A program made the translations under genes and the position numbers. A stretch of DNA of 64,000 nt from JBBRYK01 sp038237665 (GTDB lineage: Bacteria > Actinomycetota > Thermoleophilia > Gaiellales > Gaiellaceae). Below are positions 1 to 6,997 of the stretch, one piece after another. The notes under the pieces are model-generated. The model was not told the origin of the DNA, ran no database searches, and saw only the letters and a list, made by a program, of their open reading frames with translations. Location of the stretch: NCBI GenBank assembly GCA_038237665.1, contig JBBRYK010000004.1:8644-72643 (forward strand). The letters are read 5' to 3'. The number at the start of each line of letters is the position of its first letter. Within the stretch, counting starts at the first letter, position 1.

Positions 1-1
1 G

Positions 2-901
2 TGGCACGGCGCCTTCGCCGCCGCCGGCGGCTCGGACACCTGCATCCATCCGGTCAACGCCGTCGGCAGCGTCCGCTGGAACCTGGCCTTTTCGTATCTC
101 GATCCCGCACGGGAACGGCCGAACCTGACGATCCTCGCGGCCACGCTCGTCGACCGCATCGAGCCGGAGACCGGCCGGGTCCTCACCGACGCCGGCGAGC
201 TCACGGCCGGCGTCATCGTCCTGGCGGCGAGCGCCTACGGGACGCCGGGCATCCTGCTCCGCAGCGGCCTCGGGCGCGACTTGCCGGTCGGAGAAAACCT
301 GATCGACCACGTCGGTGTCGGCTTCGGTTACGAGCCGACCGAGCTCTGCCGGGACGAGACGGTGCGCTTCGAAGCGGAGCGGCCGCTGTTCATGGCGGCG
401 GTGACGGTTCGTGCCCGGAGCGGAGATCTGTTCCTCTTCCCGGCCGCCGATCCCGGCTGCGAGATCAGCGCCGCCGTCTTCGTCATGAAACCGTTCTCGC
501 GTGGCCGTGTTTCGCTGACCTCTGATGATGCGCGGGCGCCGCTCCGGATCGAGCACGGCTTCCTCTCGGACGAGCGCGATGCGGAGACGCTCACCGAGGG
601 AGCCGAGGAATTGCGCCGCTTCGTCGCAGGCGAACCGATCAATCGTTACGCGGCGCGCGAGACGCGGCCCGGCGCGGAGGTCGACGTCGGCACGCACGCG
701 CGCACGACCGCCCGCGGCTTCTTCCACCCCGTAGGCACTTGCGCGATCGGATCGGTCGTCGACGAGCTGGGCCGCGTCTTCGGCTTCGACAACCTCTACG
801 TCGGAGACGCCTCGATCATGCCGACCATCCCGCGCGCGAACACAAATCTGACGACGGCTGCGATCGCCGAACGCATCGCCGAGGTGATCGCCGCGGCCTA
901 G
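2..901 (+). CDS. GMC family FAD-dependent oxidoreductase, C-terminal part (5' cut by window edge)
   Basis: The reading frame is open from base 2 and runs 299 codons to TAG at 899-901, so the FAD-binding N-terminus lies outside the window. What remains is the substrate-binding half and C-terminal signature of glucose-methanol-choline oxidoreductases: the segment LIDHVGVGF, the catalytic-His motif FFHPVGTCAIG near base 717, and the ending VGDASIMPTIPRANTNLT, which lines the FAD/substrate pocket. Such enzymes oxidise alcohols with FAD. The substrate cannot be read from this fragment. It converges on the DUF4260 gene, with a 4-base tail-to-tail overlap. Confidence 0.9.
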   Translation, partial: WHGAFAAAGGSDTCIHPVNAVGSVRWNLAFSYLDPARERPNLTILAATLVDRIEPETGRVLTDAGELTAGVIVLAASAYGTPGILLRSGLGRDLPVGENLIDHVGVGFGYEPTELCRDETVRFEAERPLFMAAVTVRARSGDLFLFPAADPGCEISAAVFVMKPFSRGRVSLTSDDARAPLRIEHGFLSDERDAETLTEGAEELRRFVAGEPINRYAARETRPGAEVDVGTHARTTARGFFHPVGTCAIGSVVDELGRVFGFDNLYVGDASIMPTIPRANTNLTTAAIAERIAEVIAAA

Positions 902-1284
902 GCGCGATGAAAGCCGCCGGGCGTACGAAGGCCGTAGCCGAGCGCACGGTCGAGCGCGATGTGGAACGCCCAGGCGAACGCTCCGATGAAGAATCCGAGC
1001 GGGAGTACGAAGGATGCAAGCGCTGCCAGGATCACCGGCCCCCAGAACCGATGCACCAGGTTGTAGAGCCGGACGGCGCGCGGGTGGATCTGCCCCTGCT
1101 CGAGCCCGCCCGCAGCACCGAAAAGGAGCGTGAGATCCGGCCCGAGGCCGAAGACGCCGATCTGCCAGTAGCCGGTCCCGTGCTTGATCGTCTCCAGCAC
1201 GATGCCGACGAGGAGCAGCGCCGCGAGCGCCCCGTACGCGATGCGCCCGACTGCGCCTCGACGTTCGACGGCGACGACGCTCAA
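898..1284 (-). CDS. DUF4260 family integral membrane protein
   Basis: This is a 128-residue protein with about four hydrophobic segments. It carries the family hallmark near its end, HIALDRALGYGLRTP, together with GPDLTLLF and LYNLVHRFWGP in the middle. DUF4260 proteins are small membrane proteins of unknown function. The start is TTG at 1284, overlapping the stop of the upstream SRPBCC gene in a TTGA arrangement, so the two were probably co-translated. I see no functional residues that would allow a mechanism to be proposed. Confidence 0.8.
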   Translation of the reverse strand: MSVVAVERRGAVGRIAYGALAALLLVGIVLETIKHGTGYWQIGVFGLGPDLTLLFGAAGGLEQGQIHPRAVRLYNLVHRFWGPVILAALASFVLPLGFFIGAFAWAFHIALDRALGYGLRTPGGFHRA

Positions 1285-1651
1285 CGGGCTTCGACCCGCT
1301 GTTTCAGGGCCTCGTTCATGGCCTCGAAGCCCCGCCTGGTCTGCTCGAGCATCTTCTTGCCGAACACCGGCACGAGCACGCCGCCGAACCGCTCCGCCTG
1401 GGTGAAGCGGACGCGTCCTTCGCCGGCCGGCTCGACACGGAATGAGTGCCCGCCGTCGAAGATCCCGGGCACGAGCAGCCGGCCGAGCCAGCGCAGCTCG
1501 CGTTCCGGCTCAACCTTCAGCACGGTGGGCTTGAAGGTCATCCCCGGCCGCCGGGCGGCTCGATCCTGGGATAGGAGCCGAAGTCGGTGAGGATTTCCCA
1601 GACCCGTGCGGGAGTCGCGTCGATCTCGATCTCTGTGCTGAGCTCTTTCAT
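1281..1651 (-). pseudogene. SRPBCC (polyketide cyclase-like) protein, broken by an internal deletion/frameshift
   Basis: The gene begins at ATG 1651 with a typical SRPBCC N-terminus, MKELSTEIEIDATPARVWEI, then LTDFGSYP. It hits TGA at 1540-1538 after 37 codons. The rest of the fold (MTFKPTVLKVEPERELRWLG onward, to 1281) lies in another frame, beginning at ATG 1541 inside the same ATGA. In intact family members about 20-25 residues lie between the SYP and PPGGRG segments; here these are adjacent. Strands of the START-like cavity are therefore missing as well as the frame. The C-terminal part could still be translated by coupling. Such proteins bind hydrophobic ligands. Assembly collapse is an alternative to true decay. 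Confidence 0.75.
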
Positions 1652-1680
1652 CGGTCTCTCGCGTAGACGCTAGCACACAC

Positions 1681-1697
1681 CGATACGCTACGTATCG
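1681..1697. promoter_or_regulatory. TetR-style operator-like palindrome
   Basis: CGATACGCTACGTATCG is a perfect inverted repeat with 7-bp arms and a 3-bp centre. It lies between the divergent SRPBCC (minus) and greA (plus) genes, so it could control either. The ATACG-n3-CGTAT pattern resembles many TetR-family operators. No TetR gene is present nearby, so the regulator is unknown. Confidence 0.5.
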
Positions 1698-1746
1698 TTT
1701 CTTGCGCAGAAAAACGGCGGCCTCGGATCACAGGCATTCTGGAGGC

Positions 1747-2196
1747 ATGGCCGAGCAGCTAACCCGAGCGCAGCATGCCCAGCTGGCCGCCGAACTGGCC
1801 GAGCTGGAGGGGCCCAAGCGGGCCGAGGTGGTCGAGGCGATCAAGGTGGCGCGCGGGCACGGCGACCTCTCGGAGAACTTCGAATACCACGCCGCCAAGA
1901 ACGAGCAGGGGCTGCTGGAGCGGAGGATCACGATCCTACGCGGGAAGCTGGAGGGCGCCGTGATCGTCGAGGACGGGAACGCCGACAGCGTCTCGGCCGG
2001 CTGCAAGGTCGTGGTCGCGGACGAGGCCGGCAACCGGATCGAGTTCGAGCTTTCCAGCCTCGGCGGAGCCGGGACGGTCTCCTCGTCCTCGCCGCTGGGC
2101 GGCGCTCTCCTCGGGAAGAAAACCGGTGACAGCGTGGACGTCGCCGCTCCGAGCGGCGCCTGGAAAGCGACCATTCTCGAGATCCGCGCCGCCTGA
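1747..2196 (+). CDS. greA: Transcription elongation factor GreA
   Basis: This 149-residue GreA/GreB protein is slightly shorter than the usual 155-165. The N-terminal coiled coil carries the conserved tip GDLSENFEYHAAK with the Asp/Glu pair that enters the RNA polymerase secondary channel and stimulates transcript cleavage. The C-terminal FKBP-like domain ends with SPLGGALLGKKTGD. ATG 1747 was chosen because the family start lies there. A GGAGG sits only one base upstream, which is unusually close, and an in-frame TTG at 1702 is the alternative start. The gene is read singly, divergently from the broken SRPBCC gene, across a palindromic operator-like site. Confidence 0.92.
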   Translation: MAEQLTRAQHAQLAAELAELEGPKRAEVVEAIKVARGHGDLSENFEYHAAKNEQGLLERRITILRGKLEGAVIVEDGNADSVSAGCKVVVADEAGNRIEFELSSLGGAGTVSSSSPLGGALLGKKTGDSVDVAAPSGAWKATILEIRAA

Positions 2197-2321
2197 GCAA
2201 ACGTGGCCGCGGCGCCCCATGGCACCCGATCGCTGCTACGGTGGAACTGAATTAGAGCGAGTCCGGTTTGCGCTAAGCGCCTTCCTAACGCGTTCGTGAG
2301 TACTAAGGGAGGTGTTTTTAT

Positions 2322-2528
2322 ATGGCTACCGGAACTGTTAAATGGTTCAACGATGCGAAGGGGTACGGCTTCATCGCCCCCGACGAAGGCTCCAAGGATC
2401 TCTTCGTCCATCACAGCAGCATCGTCGGCGACGGCTTCAAGTCGCTCGCTGAGGGCGCGAAGGTCGAGTTCGAGGAGCGCGAAGGCTCGAAAGGGCCCGA
2501 GGCGCACAACGTCGCTCTGACCGCCTAA
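2322..2528 (+). CDS. cspA: Cold-shock protein, CspA family
   Basis: This is a complete 68-residue cold-shock domain. It has both RNA-binding motifs, KGYGFI (RNP1) and DLFVHHS (RNP2), and the start GTVKWFNDAKG. The protein would melt RNA secondary structure as an RNA chaperone. A strong GGGAGGT ribosome site lies about ten bases before ATG 2322, after a roughly 120-base leader that follows greA. A perfect 12-bp hairpin directly after the stop probably ends the main transcript. It heads a run of three small OB-fold genes and a DEAD helicase. Confidence 0.95.
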   Translation: MATGTVKWFNDAKGYGFIAPDEGSKDLFVHHSSIVGDGFKSLAEGAKVEFEEREGSKGPEAHNVALTA

Positions 2529-2543
2529 AGCGGCAGACGTTTT

Positions 2544-2572
2544 GCCCGTGGCCGCCTCGTGCGGCCACGGGC
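2544..2572 (+). terminator. Strong hairpin after cspA
   Basis: A perfect 12-bp stem (GCCCGTGGCCGC against GCGGCCACGGGC) with a 5-base loop begins 15 bases after the cspA stop. There is no T tract on the plus strand, so it may be an attenuator or a 3'-end stabiliser rather than a classical intrinsic terminator. Because it lies upstream of infA, long upstream starts for infA (TTG 2542, GTG 2548) are unlikely. Confidence 0.6.
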
Positions 2573-2595
2573 ACCAGAATTGGTTCGAGCGAGAG

Positions 2596-2610
2596 AAGGA
2601 GGATGTCATC
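2596..2610 (+). promoter_or_regulatory. Ribosome binding site implying an ATC start for infA
   Basis: AAGGAGG at 2596-2602 is a near-perfect Shine-Dalgarno sequence. Five bases later, at 2608, is an ATC codon in the infA frame, exactly where homologues have ATG. The ATG at 2603-2605 is in another frame and too close to the site. The next in-frame ATG (2635) would remove conserved N-terminal residues and lacks a comparable site. Confidence 0.6.
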
Positions 2611-2826
2611 GCCGAGAAAGAAGAGAAGATCGAGATGGAAGGCGAGATCATCGAGTCTCTCCGAAACCGGATGTTCAAGATCCGGCTCGACAACGGCCAC
2701 GAGATGCTCGGATACACAGCGGGCAGGATGAAGCGCTACCGGATCCGGATGCTGCTGGGCGACCGCGTACGGATTGAGCTGTCTCCGTACGACCTCGACC
2801 GCGGCCGGATCGTCTACCGACTCTGA
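2608..2826 (+). CDS. infA: Translation initiation factor IF-1, stand-alone copy
   Basis: This S1-type OB-fold protein is 72 residues from ATC 2608. It shows the IF-1 core EGEIIESLRNRMFKIRL, then NGHEMLGYTAGRMKRYRIR and LGDRVRIELSPYDLDRGRI. IF-1 occupies the ribosomal A site during initiation. The start is inferred: the only well-spaced start is the non-canonical ATC 2608, with ATG 2635 (63 residues) as fallback. It is not in the usual rpmJ/rpsM ribosomal operon but sits between two cold-shock genes. This suggests an extra copy with a cold- or stress-linked role, which is inference. The core is intact, so it should be functional. Confidence 0.85.
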   Translation: MAEKEEKIEMEGEIIESLRNRMFKIRLDNGHEMLGYTAGRMKRYRIRMLLGDRVRIELSPYDLDRGRIVYRL

Positions 2827-2849
2827 TCGTCGACGAAAGGCGGAAGTCC

Positions 2850-3107
2850 ATGCGGGGAACGATGCTCTGGTTCAACGAAACGAAGGACTTCGGCTCCATC
2901 GTCACCGATGAGGGCGAGCGGCTCTCGGTTCAGGGCAGCTGCTTCACCGGCGGCAAGCGGCCCGAGGGACGCTGCGCGGGTCTGGCCGTGACGTTCGAGG
3001 CCACCGGCAGCGAGAGCGATCGACAGGCCGAGGATGTCGAGTTGCTGCCGCTCGTCGAGCGCCGGCGGGCGCGCGTGCACTACTCCGCTCACCGCGGCCG
3101 CTCCTAA
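2850..3107 (+). CDS. Divergent cold-shock domain protein
   Basis: The 85-residue protein starts with a recognisable cold-shock strand, GTMLWFNETKDFGSIVTDEG. The RNP1 aromatic residues are altered (KDFGSI in place of KGYGFI), and the RNP2 FVH triad is absent (LSVQGSCF). An arginine-rich tail of about 20 residues follows (VERRRARVHYSAHRGRS). RNA binding is therefore likely to be weakened or re-specified. It starts 23 bases after infA, so the two may share a message. It could be a cold-shock paralogue or a degenerating copy; the frame is intact and the tail is basic, which argues for use. Confidence 0.7.
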   Translation: MRGTMLWFNETKDFGSIVTDEGERLSVQGSCFTGGKRPEGRCAGLAVTFEATGSESDRQAEDVELLPLVERRRARVHYSAHRGRS

Positions 3108-3116
3108 CCTCGTTCG

Positions 3117-3143
3117 GCGCGGCCTCTGACGACGAGGCCGCGC
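3117..3143 (+). terminator. Hairpin after the divergent csp gene
   Basis: A 10-bp perfect stem (GCGCGGCCTC against GAGGCCGCGC) with a 7-base loop starts ten bases after the stop codon. A moderately T-rich stretch (CTTCGCTT) follows. It probably separates the csp-infA-csp transcript from the helicase gene, which has its own 170-base upstream region. Confidence 0.55.
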
Positions 3144-3311
3144 GGCTTCGCTTGGCCCCCGTTGCCTAATGGGACGCGGCGGCACGGCCGATACCTCTGC
3201 TACCTTGTCTCTCACGGACGACACCGTTCGTCCCGTGAGACTCAGCTTCTCGGTCCTCCTTCGGGTGTTTCGAGTCGGTGATCTCGAACCCCACAAAGGA
3301 GAGAACCAAAA

Positions 3312-4487
3312 GTGTCCCAGGAAACTTTCCGCACGCTCGGCGTGCGGCCCGAAACGGCCGCAGCGCTAGAAGCGCGCGGCTTCCACACACCGTTCCGGAT
3401 CCAGAGCCTCGTCCTTCCGGACGCGCTCGCCGGACGCGACATCCTCGCGAAGGGGCCCACCGGATCCGGTAAGACGCTCGCCTTCGGCGTGCCGATCGTC
3501 GAGCGCATCAGCGCCGGCGGCGGTGCTCCGTCCGCACTCGTCCTCGTGCCAACGCGCGAGCTTGCCTCGCAGGTCGCAGGTGAGATCGAGGCGGTCGCCA
3601 GGGCCTGCGGACTTCGCGTCGGGCTCGTCTACGGCGGCACCCCCGTCGTCTCCCAGGCCAAGAAGGCCCAGGGAGCACAGATCCTCATCGCCACCCCGGG
3701 CCGTCTCCAGGATCTGATGGAGCGGCGCCTGGTCTCACTCGACGCCGTCAGCATCCTCGTCCTCGACGAGGCCGACCGGATGCTCGACATGGGCTTCAAG
3801 CCGCAGGTCGAGAGGATCCTCCGCCGGGTGCCGAGCGAGCGTCAGACGATGCTCTTCTCGGCCACGCTCGACGGCGAGGTCGGCGAGCTCGCCCGCACGT
3901 ACACGCGCGACGCGGCTCGCTTCGAGGCTCAGGGGCAGACGTCCGAAGCATTCACGATGGATGTCGATCACCGGTTCGTGCCGGTCACGGCCGGCAGCAA
4001 GCTCGCGCGCCTGGTCCAAGAGCTCGAGGCCGAGCGCGGCCTTGCACTGGTCTTCGTCCGCACCAAGCGCGGCGCCGACCGTCTGGTCAAGAAGCTCTCC
4101 GGGCTCGAGGGCGGCGCGGTCGCGATGCACGGCGACATGTCCCAGGGCGCCCGCGAGCGCGCGCTCGCGCGGTTCCGCTCGGGCAAGGTGAAGACGCTGG
4201 TGGCAACCGATGTCGCCGCCCGCGGTCTCGACCTCGACGACATCACGCACGTGATCAACTTCGACCCGCCGGAGGACGACACGGGCTACGTCCATCGCGT
4301 CGGCCGCACCGCGCGTGCCGGACGCAGCGGCAGCGGGATCACACTCGTCTTGCCGGAGCAGCGGGCCGACGTCAGCCGCGTCGCCCTGCGGCTCGGCCAC
4401 CGCGAGCAGTTCGAGGAGGCCGGCATGCGGGTCGCCCCCGCGCGCAAGGTCTACACGAGCCGCCGCGGCCGCCGCTCTCGCTGGTAA
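3312..4487 (+). CDS. DEAD-box ATP-dependent RNA helicase
   Basis: This 391-residue helicase core has all motifs in order: Q motif (GFHTPFRIQ, about 24-31), Walker A GPTGSGKT (48-55), PTRELA (80-85), TPGR (128-131), DEAD (152-155), SAT (183-185), ATDVAARGLD (298-307) and HRVGRTARAG (328-337). It lacks the long basic C-terminal extensions of CsdA-type enzymes and ends with a short RRGRRSRW tail, more like minimal RhlE proteins. The start is GTG 3312 behind AAAGGAGAG. Standing after csp-infA-csp, it plausibly unwinds mRNA or rRNA structure at low temperature; the motifs are seen, the cold role is inferred. Confidence 0.93.
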   Translation: MSQETFRTLGVRPETAAALEARGFHTPFRIQSLVLPDALAGRDILAKGPTGSGKTLAFGVPIVERISAGGGAPSALVLVPTRELASQVAGEIEAVARACGLRVGLVYGGTPVVSQAKKAQGAQILIATPGRLQDLMERRLVSLDAVSILVLDEADRMLDMGFKPQVERILRRVPSERQTMLFSATLDGEVGELARTYTRDAARFEAQGQTSEAFTMDVDHRFVPVTAGSKLARLVQELEAERGLALVFVRTKRGADRLVKKLSGLEGGAVAMHGDMSQGARERALARFRSGKVKTLVATDVAARGLDLDDITHVINFDPPEDDTGYVHRVGRTARAGRSGSGITLVLPEQRADVSRVALRLGHREQFEEAGMRVAPARKVYTSRRGRRSRW

Positions 4488-4502
4488 GGAGTCGCGCGGA
4501 CC

Positions 4503-4519
4503 GCACGGTCTGGCCGTGC
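4503..4519 (+). terminator. Small hairpin after the helicase gene
   Basis: GCACGG and CCGTGC form a 6-bp stem with a 5-base loop, 16 bases beyond the helicase stop. There is no T tract, so support is weak. The 300-base gap at 4488-4787 otherwise holds copy A of the 102-nt repeat, promoter-like boxes and a minus-strand terminator. Confidence 0.3.
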
Positions 4520-4556
4520 CGTCCCGTTCGCTCCGCGACGCCGGCCCAAAGAAAGG

Positions 4557-4658
4557 GCCGAGTCGGTAACGCTTTCGTCCACCTCGCCGACTGGCTGTCG
4601 GCCCGAAGGCCTCTGGTCACTCGGCGGGGCTTCGTCCTACTCGCGTCCCGTGCTCGGC
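4557..4658. repeat. 102-nt structured repeat, copy A (candidate non-coding RNA)
   Basis: This segment aligns without gaps to 9349-9450, with 93 of 102 positions identical by hand count. Both copies are closed by GCCGAG at the start and CTCGGC at the end. Internal helices are drawable: element positions 29-34 with 65-70, 44-47 with 52-55 around a CGAA loop, and 69-74 with 89-94. Four differences between copies (positions 7, 13, 36, 90) fall in proposed pairs and swap Watson-Crick for G-U when read on the plus strand. On the minus strand the same changes give A-C mismatches. No protein frame is shared in a plausible way. I do not recognise a known riboswitch or ncRNA family. Confidence 0.6.
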
Positions 4659-4666
4659 TTGAGACG

Positions 4667-4695
4667 AATCTAGGCGTGACGGGCAGGCCGCGCAA
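4667..4695 (-). promoter_or_regulatory. Promoter-like boxes facing repeat copy A
   Basis: On the minus strand, TTGCGC (4695-4690) and TAGATT (4672-4667) are separated by 17 bases and end 8 bases before the first base of the repeat read in that direction. A similar arrangement precedes copy B. The boxes match sigma-A consensus only moderately. Confidence 0.4.
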
Positions 4696-4702
4696 GACCC
4701 CT

Positions 4703-4732
4703 CAAAAGGAAAAGGCCGCAGTTTGCGGCCTT
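4703..4732 (-). terminator. Intrinsic terminator of the hydrolase/cyclase gene
   Basis: A perfect 9-bp stem (AAGGCCGCA against TGCGGCCTT) with a 3-base loop is followed on the minus strand by TTCCTTTT. It lies about 55 bases beyond the stop of the minus-strand cyclase gene at 4788 and is a classical Rho-independent terminator. A degenerate version of the same hairpin occurs at the matching distance from repeat copy B (around 9505-9530). Confidence 0.8.
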
Positions 4733-4787
4733 AGTCCATGTACGGGTCGTAGACGTCCCGACCCGCCGCGCCCAGCGGTCGTCGCGC

Positions 4788-6133
4788 TCAGTCTTGCTGA
4801 ACCGCGAAGAGGCGCCAATCGCCAGGGATACCTCTCAACTCGTGGGCACCGCGGTCGACGAACGTGATGCCGGACCCGGCGACGAGGTCCTTGACCGTGC
4901 TCGATACGACGACCTCGCCCGGTCCCGCGTGGGCGGCCACGCGGGACCCGGTGTGAACGGCGATGCCAACAACCTTTCCGTCGGCAACCTCGCACTCGCC
5001 GGTGTGCAAGCCGGCACGTACTTCCAGCCCGACCTCGCGGAGGCCACGGACGATCGAGCGGGCGCACCGAATCGCGCGCGCGGGGCCGTCGAATGCGGCG
5101 AAGAAGCCGTCTCCCGCAGTGTCGATCTCGCGACCGCGAAATCGGACCAGCTCGCGGCGCACGAGCGCGTGGTGCCGCTCGAGTAGGTCGAGCCAGGCAC
5201 GGTCGCCGAGCTCGATCGCCCTGTCCGTCGAGCCGACGATGTCCGTGAACAGCACGGTCGCGAGCACCCGGTCGGGCTCCGCGTCGTCCCAGCCGCCGGC
5301 CTCCCAGACGTCAGTCAAGAACTGTTTCACAGCGGCGTTGATCTTTCTGGCCGCCTCGCCCATGGCGAGATGTCCGGCGCCGGGAATCTCGACGAGCTGC
5401 GCCCCGGGAATCCGTTCGGCCAGGTAGCGTGCCGCCTCGAGCGGCACGACGCGGTCCTCCGAGCCGTGCAGCACGAGCGTCGGCACCCGCACCGCGCCCA
5501 GAACGCGCCGGATGTCGATTTCCTTGTTCATGAGGAGCAGTGCTTCGAGCATCCCTGGGCTCGCGCCATAGCGGAGGTAGTCGAGAAACGCCTCCCGTTC
5601 CTCGTCTTCGAACTCACCCAGCGCCCGTATGGCCTCCAGCGCCTGAGCGCGCGGGCCGTAGATCCGGAGCTCCCGCTCGACCCGCCGCTGATACGCCTCC
5701 TCAGTGCTTCCCCACGGATAGTCGGGCGCCCAGAGCGTGCGCGCGACGGCGCTCCGGAGCACGAGCGCGGCCGTCCGGTCGGGGTACGTGGCTGCGAACA
5801 GCGCGCTGAGCGAGGCGCCTTCGGAAAGCCCGAAGAGCGCGGCACGTCGCGAGCCGGCGGCGTCCATGACCGCGCGGACGTCGTCCATCCGCGTCTCGAG
5901 CGTCGGCGCACCGCTCACGGGGTCGGACATCCCGGTACCGCGCTTGTCGAACTTGATCAGCCGCGAGAACGACGCGAGATCGACAAGCACCGGCCCGAAC
6001 GTCGGCAGCTTCCAGGCGAGCTCGAGGTGCGTGACGAACCCGGTACGAAGACGACATCGAACTGGCCGTCACCGAGGACTTGGTAGGCGATGTTGACATC
6101 GCCGCTCCGCGCATAGCGCGTCTCGGCCTCCAC
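4788..6133 (-). pseudogene. Alpha/beta hydrolase fused to a class III adenylate/guanylate cyclase, single frameshift
   Basis: Translation starts at GTG 6133 behind GGGGGAG (VEAETRYARSGDVNIAYQVL). The frame breaks near 6035-6045, after DVVFVPG. The expected continuation FVTHLELAWKLP is found one frame over and runs to 4788, consistent with loss of one G from a short G run. The hydrolase part has the nucleophile elbow GLSEGAS. The C-terminal cyclase domain has the metal-site FTDIVGST and the GDGFFAAF segment, so it would make cAMP or cGMP if expressed. Apart from the shift the gene is intact over about 447 codons, so a sequencing error or slippage-dependent expression are alternatives to decay. 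It ends at a strong terminator. Confidence 0.8.
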
Positions 6134-6224
6134 GCCGTCATTCTCCCCCAACGGATCCAGGCTCCGGGGTTTGATCCCGCGGCCAGAAGTAGCGTGGAGG
6201 GGAGTCGAACCCGCGATCTCGAGC

Positions 6225-6995
6225 TCATGTGTCCTCATCGAGCAGGCTGTCCAGGCCGCGGGTCAAGCCCACTCGACCTCCCACCGCGCGAACGGCCAGA
6301 AGCGTGCCGCCGATGTACGGCTCGGCGCTCTCGCCGGGATCGTGGCGCAGGACGAGGCGCTGCCCCGGGCTCGCGAACACGATCTCAGTTGACACGACGA
6401 AGCTCGGGAGGCGCACCGAATGGACCTGCGTGCCTTCAACCGTCGCGCCTCTGGCCTCGACGGGCCCGTGCAGCGTTTCCAGCGGCCGCTCGAGCGCCGG
6501 CTTCCGCACGGTGCCGAGGCGCTCGGCGAGCTCGCGCGAAGTGCCGCTCGGGACGTCCGGCTTCCCTGCGCTCGCGTAGTCGATGATCTCCCACCCATCC
6601 ATGAAGCGGGCAGCCTGCTCGGCAAAGCGCGCCAGGAGGGCAGCCATGAACGAGAAGTTGCCGGCCGCGATCACGCCGACATCCTGCTCGCGCGCCCGCG
6701 CGTCGATCTCCTCGAAGTCCTCGGCCGTCAGGCCGCTCGACCCGACGACCACGGGGACGCGCCGGTCGAGAGCCGCCAGAACGTTCAGCTTGACGACCGC
6801 CGCGTTCGTGTAGTCGACGAGCACGTCGGCCGAGCTGGCCTCCAGCGCCTCGGCGACCGTCGCGTACACGCCCGCTGACCCCGCGGCCGAGCGGGAGACG
6901 CCCCCGGCCAGCTCAAGGTCGTCGGCGGCCTCCACGGCCTCGGCTAGCGGACGCCCCGTCCAGCCGGTGATCCCGGCGATGCAGACGCGGAGCAT
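6225..6995 (-). CDS. dapB: DapB-like dihydrodipicolinate reductase family protein
   Basis: The 256-residue protein has an N-terminal Rossmann motif (IAGITGWTGR), the NFSF segment (GNFSFMAAL) and the C-terminal DapB dimer domain with GKPDVPSGTS, matching the K-x-D-x-PSGT substrate loop. Genuine DapB reduces 4-hydroxy-tetrahydrodipicolinate in lysine and diaminopimelate synthesis. Here the invariant His-His before that loop (E-x-HHxxKxDAPSGT) is replaced by IIDYASAGKPD. Lys is kept but the catalytic His is not, so the enzyme may act on another substrate. It follows a 106-residue gene by two bases, suggesting a two-gene operon. Confidence 0.8.
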   Translation of the reverse strand: MLRVCIAGITGWTGRPLAEAVEAADDLELAGGVSRSAAGSAGVYATVAEALEASSADVLVDYTNAAVVKLNVLAALDRRVPVVVGSSGLTAEDFEEIDARAREQDVGVIAAGNFSFMAALLARFAEQAARFMDGWEIIDYASAGKPDVPSGTSRELAERLGTVRKPALERPLETLHGPVEARGATVEGTQVHSVRLPSFVVSTEIVFASPGQRLVLRHDPGESAEPYIGGTLLAVRAVGGRVGLTRGLDSLLDEDT

Positions 6996-6997
6996 CT

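Noticed and set aside
6195..6225. tRNA T-arm-like stretch on the minus strand just after the dapB-like gene (GCGGGTTCGACTCCC)
   Set aside because: The T stem has a mismatch, no 5' acceptor strand complementary to the following bases exists upstream, and that space is coding. No cloverleaf can be drawn, so at most it is a fragment.
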